Of a stretch of DNA of 64,000 nucleotides, positions 16,144 through 25,785 are shown one piece after another. Position 1 is the first letter of the stretch. Each line of letters opens with the position of its first letter. Position numbers and translations under genes: made by a program. Location of the stretch: NCBI RefSeq assembly GCF_002218085.1, contig NZ_BDUC01000004.1, forward strand, positions 589,852-653,851, in the 5' to 3' direction. This DNA comes from Tolypothrix sp. NIES-4075. GTDB lineage: Bacteria > Cyanobacteriota > Cyanobacteriia > Cyanobacteriales > Nostocaceae. The notes beneath the pieces were generated by a model. It saw only the letters and a program-made list of their open reading frames with translations, made no database searches and had not been told where the DNA came from.

Positions 16144-18588
16144 TTATTGAGGTAATATATATGATTGAATAAATGTGGCGATCGCTTCCACTTCAAAATC
16201 ATCAACTAACGCCAATATATTATTAGCAAAAACTGTATACTTCGCATCCAATTGCTGAATTCTGCGAGTTTCCGCTTCAATATCTGCAACATCACAACGT
16301 TGAGCAGCTTGATAAAGCTCTACAAGTTCTAATGAAGAAGGAATTATCATTTCCGCTTCTACAGCGTTAGTAATAAATTCATCTTTATTGCCATAAATCC
16401 ATGTCAACTGCAAGTGATTTTGTAATTGCAACAGCAACTCTTGTGCTTCTATTGGTTTAGGCAAAAAATCATCACAGCCAGCATCTAGCGCTTGTTGACG
16501 ATGAAAATCAAATACACTTGCAGAAGAAACAATAATCGGCACATCTTGAAAATCGACGTGCGAACGCAAGTGTTTAGTCATTGCAATCCCATCCATCACA
16601 GGCATCGCCAAATCAGTGATAATCAAGTCAGGTTGCAATTGAAAAGCCTTGTCTAACCCTTCCTCACCGTTACTTGCTTCAAAAACCTCAAAGCCAATCG
16701 ATTTAAGCAAACTCTCTACAACTGAGCGATTTTCCCAGCGATCGTCCACAATCAAAATTTTGCGTTTTTTGCCCTCAAAGCCAATTACAGTTTTTTGTTG
16801 AGCAATTTTGGGTGTTTCCGTCCATTCTTCAGCTAATGGGAACTCCACCTCAAACCAGAAAATACTTCCTTTTCCTGGTTGACTTTGTACCTCTATTACG
16901 CTATTCATTAAAGCAACAACTTTTCGGCTGATAGCTAACCCTAACCCCGTACCTTCCGCTTGTTTTTCAGTTTTACCAACTTGCTCAAAAGGTAAGAAAA
17001 TTTTCTCTATTTGTTGCGGAGTTATCCCCACACCTGTATCTTCAATTTGAAAGCGAATTTTCGGATTTTGTAATTGGTAATTGGTAATTGGTAATTGAGA
17101 ATTGGTAATTGGTAATTGTTCTTTTCCATTACGCATTACCGATTCCCTATTACCAATTACCTCAACTTTAAAAGTCACTCCACCTTCATCGGTGAATTTA
17201 ATTGCGTTACCCAACAGATTTATCAAAACTTGCCGCAATCGTTTTTCGTCAGCATAAATACCGTTAGGAAGTTCATCACTAAAGTGATAAATAAAGAAAA
17301 TTCTTTTTTGTTCGGCGCGGATGCGGCAAATTTCGACTACACCTTGAAGAAACAACAGAAAATGAAAGTCTTTGGGGTCAAGTTCCATTTTCCGTGCCTC
17401 GATTTTGGAGAGGTCGAGAATGTCATTAATTAAAGTTAGCAAATGTTTGCCACATTGGTGAATAATGTCAATACCTTTGCTTTCTTTTTCGGCTATGTTT
17501 GGCGAAGTTTGCAAAATTTGCGCGTAGCCAAGAATACCGTTAAGAGGAGTTCGCAATTCGTGGCTCATGTTTGCCAAAAATTCGCTTTTGGCTTGGTTTG
17601 CAGTGTCAGCCGCAAGTTTCGCTTCTTTGAGTTCGGCTGTGCGTTCTTGTACTCGTTGTTCTAATTCATCCTTTGCCTTTTTGAGCTTTGCTTGTGCCCT
17701 TTTATTTTCGTTAACCACTGCCAATAAAACAAAAGTAGTTAAGGCAACAACACAAATAAATGATTGCAAAAGTAAGAGCGACTCATTGACTGACGGCTTA
17801 ATAAATGACCCAAAACCGTGAATGGTTCCGTAAATAGCGATCGCATTCACAATGATTACAAGCAGTGTCGCTTGCCGTTGTCCAAATCGAAACGCTGACC
17901 AAATTAACGGTGGAATCAACATGTATTCCAGAGGATACCCCCCTAAGAAGGCAATCCGGCTGATAATAATCAGTGATAGCAACAAGAGCGTAAACTCGCC
18001 AATAGCCTGCCAAGTAAGTTGTATTTGCGGCTCAGGTTTCTGGAACCAAGTCAGTATTGCGGGTACGATAATCAGCACGCTGGCAATTGTTCCGCAATAC
18101 CAAATCCGCCATGCTTCTCCATAAGCTGTCCAGGATGTAATACCATCAAGACATTGGAGAGCAACGCCAAAAGTGCTACTCAGCAAAGGACTGATTGGAA
18201 TCAGCATTATAAATTTGAAAACATTCCCAGATCGCTTTAGTAGATTGCGAGGGTTAATGAAGCGGTTAATCAGGAAGCCGCTGATAAGTATATCAAGAAC
18301 ATTAACAATAGAAACAACAATAGTGATCGCCGGATACTTATAAAAGAGTGAAATATTGATAATCAGTTCACTCAAAAATATCGCAGGTAAGACACGATAT
18401 CCCAGCACTAGAATACATGCCACATAAAAGCCGGATGAGGGCCAAATCGGTGTCACACCATTCTCATAAGACATGGATACAGCCCATTTGACCAGACAAA
18501 AGTGAATCGCAGGAATCACCAATGCTGCAATCAGTATTGTTCTATCCGGTACAAATGAAAATTTTTTTGTCGTTATACTCTTTTGCAT
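16144..18588 (-). CDS. MASE1 membrane hybrid histidine kinase
   Basis: 814 residues. Residues ~15-300 hold eight or so transmembrane helices of MASE1 type (VTPIWPSSGFYVACILVLGY). A coiled coil precedes the kinase (H-box NMSHELRTPLNGILGY, N-box NLLGNAIKFTD, G-boxes DTGVGI and GTGLGLAIS). A receiver domain follows (KILIVDD, phospho-Asp in LIITDLAMP, KPIEA). Around residues 478-503 an insert containing LPITNSQLPITNYQL is translated from the CAATTACC tandem repeat and sits within the ATPase domain. MASE1 is a membrane sensor with unknown ligand. Confidence 0.9.
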   Translation of the reverse strand: MQKSITTKKFSFVPDRTILIAALVIPAIHFCLVKWAVSMSYENGVTPIWPSSGFYVACILVLGYRVLPAIFLSELIINISLFYKYPAITIVVSIVNVLDILISGFLINRFINPRNLLKRSGNVFKFIMLIPISPLLSSTFGVALQCLDGITSWTAYGEAWRIWYCGTIASVLIIVPAILTWFQKPEPQIQLTWQAIGEFTLLLLSLIIISRIAFLGGYPLEYMLIPPLIWSAFRFGQRQATLLVIIVNAIAIYGTIHGFGSFIKPSVNESLLLLQSFICVVALTTFVLLAVVNENKRAQAKLKKAKDELEQRVQERTAELKEAKLAADTANQAKSEFLANMSHELRTPLNGILGYAQILQTSPNIAEKESKGIDIIHQCGKHLLTLINDILDLSKIEARKMELDPKDFHFLLFLQGVVEICRIRAEQKRIFFIYHFSDELPNGIYADEKRLRQVLINLLGNAIKFTDEGGVTFKVEVIGNRESVMRNGKEQLPITNSQLPITNYQLQNPKIRFQIEDTGVGITPQQIEKIFLPFEQVGKTEKQAEGTGLGLAISRKVVALMNSVIEVQSQPGKGSIFWFEVEFPLAEEWTETPKIAQQKTVIGFEGKKRKILIVDDRWENRSVVESLLKSIGFEVFEASNGEEGLDKAFQLQPDLIITDLAMPVMDGIAMTKHLRSHVDFQDVPIIVSSASVFDFHRQQALDAGCDDFLPKPIEAQELLLQLQNHLQLTWIYGNKDEFITNAVEAEMIIPSSLELVELYQAAQRCDVADIEAETRRIQQLDAKYTVFANNILALVDDFEVEAIATFIQSYILPQ
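17071..17160. repeat. tandem repeat inside histidine kinase gene (GGTAATTG units)
   Basis: Runs of TTGGTAATTGGTAATTG and, further on, CCCTATTACCAATTACC, in frame and encoding LPITN/QLPITNYQL. Same units as at 2841-2910 and 28721-28760. Confidence 0.85.
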
Positions 18589-18615
18589 CGCTCTTGTTCA
18601 GGTAGGTATCCTGGT

Positions 18616-18638
18616 TAACTGGTATACTTCACCAGTTA
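18616..18638. promoter_or_regulatory. inverted repeat upstream of the MASE1 kinase gene
   Basis: TAACTGG / CCAGTTA, seven-base perfect arms around nine bases, 28 bases before the kinase ATG. Possible operator or RNA hairpin; no other evidence. Confidence 0.3.
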
Positions 18639-18866
18639 CAATGCTGAACCCCGGAAGAACCTGATTTAATCACTGTTCCCCCGTACCCGATTCAGCAAAA
18701 CTTCATATATCAAGAGTTCCCAAAAGTCGCATTTAAATAACAGCACAACTATAAAATAGTGCGTTTTTCGGAAAAATTTAGCTTTATTGTATTATTTTAA
18801 ACTAAGTATATTTACATGCTTGGTGATATTTATGAACGCAAATTCATTTATTTAATTTTCTACAGC

Positions 18867-20192
18867 TTACAAAATAAATTCTGCTGCATTGTCATCATCA
18901 ACATCTGTATTTTTACCCACAGCAGTTAACTGAAAATCCGAACCTTGAATCAACTTACTAAAATAAATTTTTGGATTTTGGTACAGGATATTCAACACAC
19001 TAATAAAATCCCGGACAATTTCGCCCGGAGTCAACAATGCTTCTGCACCCAAACGATTGACAATTTCGTTTATAAAGTCCTTCAATTCGCGATTTGTTAA
19101 AGCCTTATCATAACCAAAATTAAGAGCATGAATCTCAACCAAACCTTGCAAAAGCGTTAATATTTCATCTTCAGTCAACGGATTTAGCCGCATCACCGGT
19201 CCCAAATATTCTTGAATCCCAGCTTGAACAAAACGGCTTTCTTTAGTGCGTCTTCGCCAAGCTGGGTCAGCAAAAAGTCCGCGATTTGGGTCTTCTAAAA
19301 ATTTTGTAGTTCCACCGATAACAATACCAAGATGTTCTGCTTTGCATTGCATGGTATCGTTAAACATAGCTAAAAGTCTGTTATAATTCTTTTCGCGAGT
19401 AACTGTAATGGATATTTGGTATATATGCACAACTTCATCAAGCAAAACCAAAAGTCCTTTATAGCCAATTTCCGCCACAAATTTAGCGATTAACTTGATA
19501 TAGTCATACCAACTATCATCATCAATAATTACGCGCACTCCCAAAGCAGCTTTTGCCTCAGTTTTGGTATTAAATTCGCCTCGCAACCACCGCAATGCAG
19601 CATTTTTCAAATCATCATCATCAAGCCTGTAACCGCGCCAATAAGCAACAATGACGCTACCAAAATCAAAGCCATGAACTAAATCTTCAATATACTGAAC
19701 TACTTCTCTAATTTTCGTTTCAACTTTATCATCAAAACCTTCATCATTAGGACGCATTCCGCTATCTTTAGCTACTTCTTGTTGAATTTTATTAATCCAA
19801 CCTTCTAAAATTGAGACTAAAGCACCACCATCAGGACGAGTTTTTGTCGCCAGACGGCTCATTAATTCTCGATAAGTTGCCAAACCTTCATTGTTTGTTC
19901 CTGCAAGTCTACGTTGGGGAGATAAATCAGCATCCGCTACTACAAAATTTTGCTCCATAGCACGGTTGCGAATCATTTGTAGGATGAAGCTTTTGCCGGA
20001 ACCGTAGTTACCAATTATAAAGCGAAATGCGGCTACACCTTCTCCAATATCGTCGAGATTTTGTAATAAGCTTTTTAATTCTTTTTCTCGACCTACTGCT
20101 ATATGTTCCAGTCCAAATCTTGGTACTACTCCCGCACTCAAAGAGTTGATTAAAGCAGTAGATATTTTTTTCGATATTTTAAGTTTTGCCAT
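18867..20192 (-). CDS. DUF2791/BREX-type ATP-binding protein (BrxD-like)
   Basis: 441 residues, a P-loop ATPase of the DUF2791 family (called BREX system ATP-binding domain in databases). Walker A is GNYGSGKSF near residue 60, followed by the family signature VVADADLSPQRRL. Walker B is LLVLLDEV and a sensor is IGGTTKFLED. No PglZ, BrxC, BrxL or methyltransferase gene accompanies it, so this is not a BREX locus. The next upstream gene, same strand, has a TerB_C-like tail, and an Lhr-like helicase is nearby, a set also known from Ter-related stress/defence operons. Confidence 0.85.
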   Translation of the reverse strand: MAKLKISKKISTALINSLSAGVVPRFGLEHIAVGREKELKSLLQNLDDIGEGVAAFRFIIGNYGSGKSFILQMIRNRAMEQNFVVADADLSPQRRLAGTNNEGLATYRELMSRLATKTRPDGGALVSILEGWINKIQQEVAKDSGMRPNDEGFDDKVETKIREVVQYIEDLVHGFDFGSVIVAYWRGYRLDDDDLKNAALRWLRGEFNTKTEAKAALGVRVIIDDDSWYDYIKLIAKFVAEIGYKGLLVLLDEVVHIYQISITVTREKNYNRLLAMFNDTMQCKAEHLGIVIGGTTKFLEDPNRGLFADPAWRRRTKESRFVQAGIQEYLGPVMRLNPLTEDEILTLLQGLVEIHALNFGYDKALTNRELKDFINEIVNRLGAEALLTPGEIVRDFISVLNILYQNPKIYFSKLIQGSDFQLTAVGKNTDVDDDNAAEFIL

Positions 20193-20343
20193 CTACTTCA
20201 CCTTACTTTATTTTCTAGCGGTTCTCAGCCGATTCAAGTACATATATTTGTTTATGTGTAGTTCCTTATTTTTTTCATGTATTGCACCCAATTTGAAACC
20301 GCTATAAACGTCAAAGATATAATTGTACGATGGCAAGAATAAC

Positions 20344-21642
20344 TTAATTTGATGGAGCTTGTCTAGTCGTTAATTCATACATTGCAATCAGTTTTTTTAC
20401 GTTTGTTATATGCTCTTGATAAATTTCTGGAGTTTCCGAGTTTGGGTCAATTATTAATTCTTCAATTGTATCATTAGCACGTTCATTTATAGAATCAATT
20501 AATAAATTTGGCATAGTAATATTTGTTTCGGCAATGTGTTTAATAGCAGTTTTGGGATTTTCTTGCTCTACTATGGCTTTTAATACTTGTATTTCATAAG
20601 CTGGTAGCTGTTCTAAGAATTTAGTCCATTCTTGAGGTAAATCAGGTGTATCTTGATATGTTGGTTCTAAATCTATTAAGTCAGAAAAAGGAAACAAATC
20701 TACATCTTCTTCATGCTCCTTTTCTGCGAACGGTTGCTGATTGTATGTTTCGGATTGTTGAAGTAATTCCCAAACTTGACTTTGTAACAAATCGCGTTCT
20801 TGCTGTAATAATGAAATCTGCTCTTGTAAGTGATTTAATTCATTTTTTTGTTCTGTTATTTGGGTTCGTAATAAATTTAGGCTTGCTTCTGTATTTTCTC
20901 TTTCTGATTTTTTATTTAAAATTAATTCATTGTGCTGAGTTACCTGATTTTCTAGTTCTTGCAGTTCAACTCGCAGTTCGTAAAGTCTTTCTTCTAGTTG
21001 AGGTTTGAGTCTGTCTAGCAAAGTTAAATTGCTTTCAGCGTCTTGCTTTTCTTGTTGGAGTTCGCTAATTTGAGTTTGCAGTTTAGTTATTTCCGCTCGC
21101 GATACGTTGGAATTTAAATCCAGACGCCGTTTTTCTGCTGTGAGAGCCGAAAATGAATTATTTAGCTCGGCTTTACTTTTGTCCAGCTTAGTAAGCTCAG
21201 TTTGTAGTAAGTTTATTTCGGCTTCTAACTGTTTTTTCTGTCCGACAAAACTGCCTAATTCTCGATTGAAACTGTCTCTTTGGTTGCGGCGTTCTAATAC
21301 TTGATTTTGCAGTTGGTTTGACTCTGTATATAATAAGGCGTGATGCTCTTCAATTTGGTTGATTTCTCTGACAAGACGAGACTTCAAGCCCTCAAGCTCT
21401 TTTATTCGCTTGTAGAGAGAACCTAAAACGAGCATTTCATGATTTCTGCGGATATTATCGACAAATAATGCTGCTGCATAACTAGCTATTACAGTAATTG
21501 CACCTGTGAGAAAGGCTTTACTAAAATCCCAAGTTGGGACGAGGCTAAGACCAAAACTCACACTGAAGGCAACTATCCCTAAAAGCAAAAATCGATTATT
21601 TCCCATTGCTGATTGCATATTGCTTGTTTTTAGTTTAGTCAA
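20344..21642 (-). CDS. membrane-anchored coiled-coil protein with TerB_C-like tail
   Basis: 432 residues in three parts. Two transmembrane helices lie at ~18-62 (LLLGIVAFSVSFGLSLVP; AFLTGAITVIASYAAALFV). A long coiled coil spans ~75-290 and is rich in Leu/Glu/Gln heptads. A globular C-terminus spans ~325-432 with WTKFLEQLPAYEIQVLKAI and NITMPNLLIDSINERANDTI. The last part looks like the TerB_C domain to me, recalled rather than aligned. Lies 151 bases upstream of the DUF2791 gene. Probably a membrane platform for that ATPase (inference). Confidence 0.65.
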   Translation of the reverse strand: MTKLKTSNMQSAMGNNRFLLLGIVAFSVSFGLSLVPTWDFSKAFLTGAITVIASYAAALFVDNIRRNHEMLVLGSLYKRIKELEGLKSRLVREINQIEEHHALLYTESNQLQNQVLERRNQRDSFNRELGSFVGQKKQLEAEINLLQTELTKLDKSKAELNNSFSALTAEKRRLDLNSNVSRAEITKLQTQISELQQEKQDAESNLTLLDRLKPQLEERLYELRVELQELENQVTQHNELILNKKSERENTEASLNLLRTQITEQKNELNHLQEQISLLQQERDLLQSQVWELLQQSETYNQQPFAEKEHEEDVDLFPFSDLIDLEPTYQDTPDLPQEWTKFLEQLPAYEIQVLKAIVEQENPKTAIKHIAETNITMPNLLIDSINERANDTIEELIIDPNSETPEIYQEHITNVKKLIAMYELTTRQAPSN

Positions 21643-21662
21643 TTTTTCAGAGTAGGTATTTC

Positions 21663-21714
21663 TGGGGAAGGGGAAAGGAGAAAGGGAAAAGGGAAAGGGG
21701 GAAGGGGAAGAAAT
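21663..21714. repeat. short tandem repeat (GGGGAAAGG units)
   Basis: Purine-rich GGGGAAGGGGAAAGGAG / AAAGGGAAAGGGGG units between the coiled-coil gene and the DUF815 gene. Confidence 0.8.
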
Positions 21715-21739
21715 TTTAATGCGTCCTACTGTACGCTGT

Positions 21740-23074
21740 TTATGTTTGGTCGTTTGAAGCCGAAAGTGCCAAATCTGCTTTCAAAAAATCAACAAACTGT
21801 CGTGCTGTTCTTCCAGAACGACCGTTGTGACGAGTTGCCCATTGCAAAGCTTGATATTCTAAATCTTCTGAGTCAATGTTAATTGCTGCTTGTGTGGCTA
21901 AATGTCGGACAATGTTTAAATAAGTTTTCTGATCGGCAGGCTCGAAGGTTAAAGTTAGACCAAAGCGATCGCTAAACGAAAGCTTCTCCTGCATCGTATC
22001 CCAAACATGGATTTCGTCATTATCCTTAGGAGCAGGTCTATCAGCAAAAAACTCGCGAATTAAATGCCGACGATTAGAAGTAGCATACACGACTACGTTT
22101 TGCGATCGCGCAGTTAAATTTCCCTCTAATACTACTTTCAGCGCTTTAAAAGCGTCGTCATCTTCCTCAAACGAAAGGTCATCGACAAAAATAATAAATT
22201 TCTGTGGCACAGAGCGCAACTGTTCCACAATTTGTGGTAAGTCTTTCAAATCTGATTTTGCTACTTCCAGCAAGCGCAGGTTACGCTTGCCGTACTCATT
22301 CAACAAAGCTTTCACCAGAGAAGATTTCCCCGAACCGCGACTACCATAAAGTAATACGTGCAGCGCTACCTCTCCTGCTAACAAAAATTCTGTATTTTTT
22401 AATAAAGCGTCTCGCTGAGACTCATAACCCACTAATTCGCTTAAGTTTACCGGATCGGCATATTTAATGCCAATAAATTGTCCGTCGCAATAGCGCAAAG
22501 CACTATATTCTGCAAATAAACCCGTACCAAATTGCCGATAATAAGCAGCTACATCTTCTAGTGCATCACCCCAATCTTCCATGTGGTGCAGTTTCGCTAT
22601 TAGCAGCGATTCCTTCGTTTCTTCTACCCCCGCAAGTTGCTCGTCATACCACACTACTGGTGAAACAGCTAGATTTGCCACAGCTTGTACCCATTCGCTC
22701 AAAAACGCGCTACTACATTCATAAAGACTTTGTAACGCTTGTAAATCATGCTGAGTCGCTGCTATTAAAGCTGGAGGCAAATTCTCAAATTCTCGCTGCC
22801 CTGCAAGCCGAGAAAATGGATTCTCATCTCTCAGAATTTGCGTAATTAAATAGTCCTCCCAGTTTTGATTTCTAGCAGCCAAGCACTTAAAGTAGTTGCC
22901 GTAAGCTTGGAGACAACTGCGTGCATCCGCTTCTGAGTATCGTATAGTTTGCAACAAATCCAAAAAGGCTCTACTGACTTCGCCTTGGAGGACGGATTGG
23001 TAGATTAATAGAGACGCTGCTTGACGCTGGAGGAACTGAACCTTTGTTTGGGACGAATTACTTGCCGTAGACAT
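21740..23074 (-). CDS. DUF815 family AAA+ ATPase
   Basis: 444 residues. The N-terminal ~200 are helical; the AAA+ core has Walker A GSRGSGKSSL near residue 250, Walker B IIFVDDLSF and the sensor-1 region VYATSNRRHLI, with family-typical sequence EIHVWDTMQEKLSFSDRFGL. DUF815 ATPases are conserved, of unknown function. Co-directional with the coiled-coil and DUF2791 genes but separated by a repeat block, so membership in one operon is uncertain. Confidence 0.85.
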   Translation of the reverse strand: MSTASNSSQTKVQFLQRQAASLLIYQSVLQGEVSRAFLDLLQTIRYSEADARSCLQAYGNYFKCLAARNQNWEDYLITQILRDENPFSRLAGQREFENLPPALIAATQHDLQALQSLYECSSAFLSEWVQAVANLAVSPVVWYDEQLAGVEETKESLLIAKLHHMEDWGDALEDVAAYYRQFGTGLFAEYSALRYCDGQFIGIKYADPVNLSELVGYESQRDALLKNTEFLLAGEVALHVLLYGSRGSGKSSLVKALLNEYGKRNLRLLEVAKSDLKDLPQIVEQLRSVPQKFIIFVDDLSFEEDDDAFKALKVVLEGNLTARSQNVVVYATSNRRHLIREFFADRPAPKDNDEIHVWDTMQEKLSFSDRFGLTLTFEPADQKTYLNIVRHLATQAAINIDSEDLEYQALQWATRHNGRSGRTARQFVDFLKADLALSASNDQT

Positions 23075-23177
23075 TGCTTAATTATCCATCAGTTAACAGG
23101 ATGATGTAGCTAAACAGCTATGGTAAATTGTCTGCCGAGGTTTGGAGCACACATCAAAATCTACATAGGTTTTAACA

Positions 23178-23507
23178 ATGAACTTAGGTATTATTGCTTC
23201 TCTTTGCTACGGCTTTTTAGCGATGGTCGGTGGCATCATTGGTTACATTCTCTCTACTAGCAATGTTTCGCTTCTCAGTGGCTGCATTAGTGGTGTATTA
23301 CTACTTTTTGCGGCTTACCTCCAATTTAAAGGTATAATCTGGGGTTTGATTTTAGCAGCTTTAGTCACTGCTGTTTTAGTAGTTGTCTTTGCATTGCGAC
23401 TGGCTAAAACACGCAAGTTTATGCCGGCGGGATTGATGCTGTTTTTCGGTGTGCTGACCTTGGCGGTGATGGTGAATCAACTTATGGCATCAATAATAAG
23501 CCAGTAG
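23178..23507 (+). CDS. TMEM14/UPF0136 family membrane protein
   Basis: 109 residues with four transmembrane helices. The start MNLGIIASLCYGFLAMVGGIIGY, Gly-rich first helix and SLLSGCISGVLLL match the TMEM14 (Tmemb_14) family. Plant FAX proteins of this family export fatty acids from plastids; the cyanobacterial role is not established. Divergent from the DUF815 gene. Confidence 0.8.
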   Translation: MNLGIIASLCYGFLAMVGGIIGYILSTSNVSLLSGCISGVLLLFAAYLQFKGIIWGLILAALVTAVLVVVFALRLAKTRKFMPAGLMLFFGVLTLAVMVNQLMASIISQ

Positions 23508-23583
23508 CTGATGCCTACTATTTTTTTCACCTCCATGATTCTTTTTAGTTAGTATACCTTTATTAGTACATTTATATTACCGA

Positions 23584-23743
23584 AGAAGGGTAAAGGGTAA
23601 AGGTAAAGAAAATCAAGGGTGCATATTTCAATAATTCTTAATTTTCCTTTGCCCTTTCCCCTTCCGCTTTCCCCTTTGCCCTTCCCCCCTTCCGCTTTCC
23701 CCTTTGCCCTTTGCCCTTTCCCCTTCCGCTTTCCCCTTTCCCC
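23584..23743. repeat. short tandem repeats (CCCTTTCCCCTTCCGCTTT units)
   Basis: Pyrimidine-rich CCCTTTGCCC/CCCCTTCCGCTTT units, preceded by GGGTAAAGGGTAAAGG at 23588-23606. Confidence 0.85.
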
Positions 23744-24546
23744 TGTAGCTAGATACGTAAGTACTTCAAGATTGCCTCTATTTGAATTTAAATTGATTAG
23801 CGTTTATATCGGTTCTGCTCTATATAACAGAATTAAAACTTATCACTTGATTTATGTACCCGAAATATCTTATTGTAAATGAATATAAATGGCAGCATAA
23901 TATCAATCAACATCTAAGATGACTCAGTTTTGTTTGCTTGTGATTCAGTTCATGAGCAAATGTTTGTTTTTTTGGGAATTAGTGAAAAACCGTAGCTCAA
24001 TCGTTATTTTGGGATGATGGTAAAAATGTGGCTTAAAAAAATCATTTTCAGATATGAGAGGAAAACGAAGCGATCGCATATCATTGACAACCGGCATGAA
24101 TGACCCGCCCTATCTAAGTTAGAGCGATTTTGTTGTCTAGTGCGCGGTGAACATCTGAAAATACTAATAATATTGCGAAATCATCTTTTGAAACAGTTGA
24201 TTTCGCACTTGCTTTTATTGCGAAGTGAAAAATTCACGCATTAATTAATTTTTCACTTTGCGCTCAGAAAGCCGGAAAGTGAACAACAGCAAAAAGCTTA
24301 ACCACAAAACTTAATATCAATTCAAGTAAAAATGCCTAGTCAGGTAAAAAATTTACTTTAAAGGAATAGTAAAAACAGAATTGCCATTTTGGCAGGTTTT
24401 TCTTTTAGGGATCGGATATTAGTAGATTGTAATCATCGTTATTAATATTCGCAGTGTTCTTACTGTCTACCACGAACTATAAAAGTTAAGCCAATCTGGA
24501 TCTAGGTGATTTACGCTCTTTAATTTTACGAATTAGGAAATAATAC
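23744..24546. other. long gene-free leader before the phosphotransferase gene
   Basis: About 800 bases. The only strong structure is a hairpin at 24220-24264 (arms GTGAAAAATT / AATTTTTCAC extended by GCG-type ends). Small open frames are present (a 32-codon plus-strand frame from 23919 and a 50-codon minus-strand frame 24097-23945), but neither has a ribosome binding site or a Cys/Ser/Thr-rich end. No precursor-peptide gene is recognised. Confidence 0.6.
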
Positions 24547-25782
24547 ATGGTAGTTTCACTGTCTTCTCATAACGTTATCCAGTATCTGCGTTCCTCAGGT
24601 CTGTGTAGCTCAGAAGATGGCGCATCTGACGATTCTGAGTTACCTAAAAGTAAGAAAAATTTAAATTTACTGGTTACTCTGGCAGATAATCGCAAACTGC
24701 TAGTTAAACAGGAACGTAGCATCGACCTTTCGGATGGAAAACAAGAGTTTTTCAATGAGTGGCTGTTTCACCAATTGCTTGAGCAATTTCCAGTCATTGG
24801 TAATATCGGAGCGATCGCCTCATCAGTGCTGCACTTCGATGAGGAAAACTCGATCCTAATCCGCAACTACTTAAGTGAGTATCAGGAACTAGGGAATTAT
24901 TATCAACAAAACGATATTTTCCCCCAAGCGATCGCCAGTACCATTGGTGACACCTTAGGAGCGCTGCATCGTGCCACCTTCAACCGTCGCGAATATCGCG
25001 ATTTTATGGCAACTGCTCCCGCAGGACAGTTTCGCTATCACTTCAACAATCCAGCGCAAGGAATCGAGTCAATTACACCTGAGATTTTTGGCATGGTTCC
25101 CACTTCTGCGCTGAAATTTTATGCACTCTATCAGAAATACGACAATTTAGAATCAGCAATTGGAGACTTAGCAAACGATTGGCAACCTTGCTGCTTGACT
25201 CATAACGACTTGAAATTAGACAACATTTTGATCCATTCCAGGTGGGAACATCTAGATAATGCGATCGTCCGACTGATTGACTGGGAAGCATGTGCCTGGG
25301 GAGATCCAGCCTTTGATTTAGGAACTTTGCTAGCAAGCTACTTAAAAATTTGGCTAGACAGCCTGGTGGTAGATCCTACCATCGAATTAGAAGAATCTTT
25401 ACAATTAGCGGTGACACCATTAGAGACTCTTCAACCTTCAATGCTTGCCCTGATTCAAGCTTATCTCAAAGCCTTCCCCAACATTTTAGAGTACCGTAAT
25501 GATTTTCTCTTGCGTGTTATTCAGTTTGCGGGTTTGGCACTGATGCATCAAATTGAGGCAACGATTAAGTACGATAAATACTTTGATAATATCAGTATTT
25601 CAATGCTTCAAGTCGCCAAAAATTTACTCACCATGCCACAGCTAGCTGTGCTAACCGTTTTCGGCATTTCTGAATCGGAAATACTCAAACCCGTTACCAA
25701 ATTAGAAAAGTTGCCTCAACCAGAAAGCAAGCAGAATTTGCTTCCTCTTTATTACCCAAAAACTCGTTTGCGTGGATGTTAA
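24547..25782 (+). CDS. aminoglycoside-phosphotransferase-fold kinase (LxmK/TvaC-like)
   Basis: 411 residues with the APH fold. The ATP-binding Lys is probably in RKLLVKQERS; the catalytic loop is LTHNDLKLDNIL (Brenner motif HxDxxxxN), and the metal-binding Asp is in RLIDWEACAWGDPAFDLG. Resistance is unlikely, because the next gene is a HopA1-family protein. In class V lanthipeptides (LxmK/LxmY) and thioamitides (TvaC/TvaD) an APH-fold kinase phosphorylates Ser/Thr and a HopA1-family lyase removes the phosphate. I infer that this pair is a related dehydratase. Substrate unknown; no precursor seen. Confidence 0.75.
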   Translation: MVVSLSSHNVIQYLRSSGLCSSEDGASDDSELPKSKKNLNLLVTLADNRKLLVKQERSIDLSDGKQEFFNEWLFHQLLEQFPVIGNIGAIASSVLHFDEENSILIRNYLSEYQELGNYYQQNDIFPQAIASTIGDTLGALHRATFNRREYRDFMATAPAGQFRYHFNNPAQGIESITPEIFGMVPTSALKFYALYQKYDNLESAIGDLANDWQPCCLTHNDLKLDNILIHSRWEHLDNAIVRLIDWEACAWGDPAFDLGTLLASYLKIWLDSLVVDPTIELEESLQLAVTPLETLQPSMLALIQAYLKAFPNILEYRNDFLLRVIQFAGLALMHQIEATIKYDKYFDNISISMLQVAKNLLTMPQLAVLTVFGISESEILKPVTKLEKLPQPESKQNLLPLYYPKTRLRGC

Positions 25783-25785
25783 ATT

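Noticed and set aside
18867..20192. BREX defence locus
   Set aside because: Only the BrxD-like ATPase and a possible BrxHII-like helicase are present; PglZ, BrxC/PglY, methyltransferase and BrxL/BrxA/B are absent.
23919..24097. Candidate precursor peptides for the kinase/HopA1 pair (32 codons plus strand; 50 codons minus strand, 24097-23945)
   Set aside because: No ribosome binding sites, no leader-core pattern, few or no Cys and no Ser/Thr-rich end.
24547..25782. Aminoglycoside resistance gene
   Set aside because: The fold fits, but the HopA1 neighbour and chromosomal setting point to the peptide-modification branch of the family.
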